Source of the DNA: Sphingobacteriales bacterium
GTDB taxonomy: Bacteria; Bacteroidota; Bacteroidia; Chitinophagales; Chitinophagaceae
Length of the DNA stretch: 57,106 nt
Reading direction: 5' to 3'
Assembly: GCA_016185185.1 (NCBI GenBank)
Contig: JACPOD010000094.1
Location: forward strand, 1 to 57,106
Positions within the stretch are counted from its first letter, which is position 1; each line of letters opens with the position of its first letter. Shown in pieces: positions 55,726 to 57,106 of the stretch. A program made the translations under genes and the position numbers. The notes below the pieces were generated by a model. The model saw nothing but the letters and a program-made list of their open reading frames with translations, was not told where the DNA came from and did no database searches.

Positions 55726-56781
55726 ATGAGTAAAATACTGGTTACAGGAGGATGTGGTTATATCGGTTCACACACCATTATTGATCTGGTGGAAAATGGC
55801 TATGAAGTGATTTCGGTTGATAATAATTCCCGTTCTTCTTCTAAAGTACTGAAAGGTGTTGAAAAGATCATTGGTAAAAAAATAAAAAACTATAAAGTGG
55901 ACCTGTGTGATTATAACGACACACATGCCATCTTTATGGAGAACGATGATATTATAGGCATTATTCATTTTGCGGCTTATAAATCAGTAAGTGAATCAGT
56001 AGATAAACCACTGATGTATTTTGAAAACAACCTCACCTCTTTAATTAACCTGTTAAAATGTGTGGAAGAATTTGATGTACCTTATTTTGTTTTCTCTTCT
56101 TCCTGCACGGTTTATGGTAACCCGGATGAAATTCCTGTAACAGAATTAACCCTACCAAAGCCTGCCGCTTCGCCTTATGGTTATACCAAGCAAATGGGTG
56201 AGCAAATAGTAAGTGAGTTCATCAAAAGTTTTCATGCCAACGCTATATTGCTCCGTTATTTTAACCCGGTAGGCGCACATCCCTCTAACTGGATTGGAGA
56301 GATGCCGATTGGTCGCCCTGCCAATCTTGTTCCTGCCATCACACAAACGGCTATTGGCAAATTAAAAAGTATGCAGGTACATGGTACTGATTATCCAACG
56401 AGGGACGGAACCTGCCTGCGTGACTTTATACATGTATGTGATATTGCCCATGCACATACACTTGCCTTAAATTACCTGATCGGCAAAAAAAATAAGGCTG
56501 CCTGCGAAGTATATAATCTTGGAACCGGAAATGGTGTAACCGTATTAGAGGTAATAAAAGCATTTGAAAAAGTAAGCGGTGTTAAATTAAATTATACCCT
56601 CGGCGAAAGAAGAACCGGCGATGTAATTGCTATTTATGCCAACAATGATAAAGCCAGTAAAGAATTAAGCTGGCACACCAAATATTCTTTAGAGGATATG
56701 ATGCGTACCGCCTGGGATTGGGAACAACATTTGGAAGAAGATGAAACTTTATATGGTGAGCAGAAGGCGGGGGATAACTAG
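55726..56781 (+). CDS. galE: UDP-glucose 4-epimerase
   Basis: GalE interconverts UDP-glucose and UDP-galactose with bound NAD, for galactose use and for surface glycans. The 351-residue short-chain dehydrogenase-like protein has the NAD motif TGGCGYIGSH at residues 7-16. The catalytic Ser/Tyr/Lys set is seen in FSSSCTVYG and YGYTKQMGE. It has the usual C-terminal AWDWEQ region. It follows rfbA by 29 bp with the palindrome between. An insertion sequence lies just downstream. Confidence 0.96.
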   Translation: MSKILVTGGCGYIGSHTIIDLVENGYEVISVDNNSRSSSKVLKGVEKIIGKKIKNYKVDLCDYNDTHAIFMENDDIIGIIHFAAYKSVSESVDKPLMYFENNLTSLINLLKCVEEFDVPYFVFSSSCTVYGNPDEIPVTELTLPKPAASPYGYTKQMGEQIVSEFIKSFHANAILLRYFNPVGAHPSNWIGEMPIGRPANLVPAITQTAIGKLKSMQVHGTDYPTRDGTCLRDFIHVCDIAHAHTLALNYLIGKKNKAACEVYNLGTGNGVTVLEVIKAFEKVSGVKLNYTLGERRTGDVIAIYANNDKASKELSWHTKYSLEDMMRTAWDWEQHLEEDETLYGEQKAGDN

Positions 56782-56806
56782 CTGTCAGACCGGGACGGTC
56801 AGACAG
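56782..56806 (+). terminator. Hairpin after galE
   Basis: Two 5-bp stems separated by an A-A mismatch (56782-56786/56802-56806 and 56788-56792/56796-56800) close a 3-nt loop right after the galE stop. Only a weak T-rich stretch follows, so it could instead be a palindromic insertion target. Confidence 0.45.
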
Positions 56807-56853
56807 TTAGTTACATTTGTCAAATAACCAACATATCTTCTTACCAACATATC

Positions 56854-57106
56854 TCAAAAGTAATTTCTAAGTAGAATAACCATACAGGCAATCTGCACAA
56901 ATCCCAGATAATTTTCTTCGTAGTAATCAAATCTTGTTTGGCATCTTCTAAATGGCTGTATCCATGCAAAGAGGCGTTCTACTTTCCATCTTCTTTTGTA
57001 TCTCCTTAACTGCCTTCCGTCCTGTGTTGCTTTTTTAACACGGTTTTTTTTGTGCGGCGCTATCATTTTTATTTTTCCCTTTCGCAAATTTTTATCTAAT
57101 GGGTCG
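56854..57106 (-). mobile_element. IS5-family transposase, C-terminal part cut by the window edge
   Basis: The last ~84 codons of a transposase. The frame stays open to the end of the window ([13 protein letters not shown]...), so the apparent start at 57087 (a TTG) is internal and the gene continues beyond. The [15 protein letters not shown] block with the last catalytic Glu of the DDE triad, then [17 protein letters not shown], is typical of IS5-type elements. The end of the element should lie between 56807 and 56853; I could not identify its terminal inverted repeat because the other end is outside the window. Confidence 0.82.

Noticed and set aside
56807-56853. Left terminal inverted repeat of the IS5-type element
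   Set aside because: The other end of the element is outside the window, so a terminal repeat cannot be matched.

Overview
The window looks like chromosomal DNA of a member of the Bacteroidota, most likely family Chitinophagaceae. It is AT-rich. Several secreted proteins end in type IX secretion (T9SS) sorting tails. It has a SusC/SusD pair, further TonB-dependent receptors with N-terminal carboxypeptidase-regulatory-like domains, and promoters of the Bacteroidota type (TTTG, about 19 bp, TAnnTTTG). The family assignment is inferred from protein style, not from a marker-gene comparison. No tRNA, rRNA or CRISPR array was seen.

Region 1 (1-10.3 kb) holds housekeeping and envelope genes: a 2-hydroxyacid dehydrogenase, rsmA, two secreted proteins, pdxA, and a minus-strand operon running from 10284 to 5618. 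That operon has three paralogous small membrane proteins, a winged-helix regulator, an ABC-2 exporter and a LolA-like protein. Region 2 (10.3-18.5 kb) has a small TPR-like protein, a broken TonB-dependent receptor (11005-12703) and two large T9SS-exported proteins. Region 3 (19-23.2 kb) is the F-type ATP synthase operon atpB-E-F-H-A, with no atpG behind atpA. Region 4 (23.3-30.2 kb) has a nucleotidyltransferase with a small partner, an ABC exporter, a periplasmic protein with a possible clan CD (separase/CHAT-like) His/Cys pair, and a PhoB/PhoR-like two-component system.

Region 5 (31.6-54.7 kb) is the most interesting part. It is a dense phosphorus-acquisition island. On the minus strand, a SusC/SusD pair is followed by two secreted phosphoesterases. 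After a terminator come a PhnZ-type HD-domain oxygenase, a phosphonatase-like HAD hydrolase, an MFS permease and a phosphonate-associated FAD oxidoreductase. This reads as a route that imports a phosphonate-bearing molecule at the outer membrane, frees it from esters, and breaks the C-P bond in the cytoplasm. Next to it are an LpxH-like metallophosphoesterase with a MurG-like glycosyltransferase (a pair resembling the PlcP/Agt phospholipid-to-glycolipid switch of other bacteria), a lipoprotein/TonB-receptor pair, a phosphate-selective porin, a PhoU-like protein and a Pit phosphate transporter.

Upstream of several of these units I see 7-bp elements close to TAACATT repeating every 11 bp, the geometry of Pho boxes. 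The clearest array has six units (51340-51401). Others lie before the LpxH-like operon, the porin, SusC (weaker) and the response-regulator gene. The two-component system at 28.3-30.2 kb is a natural candidate regulator. This regulon is inferred from sequence only.

The right end carries rfbA and galE and then an IS5-type transposase cut by the window edge. Two places look like deletions: the TonB receptor at about 12.2 kb, and the junction of the two phosphoesterase genes at about 37.8 kb. Either could be real decay or an assembly fault.
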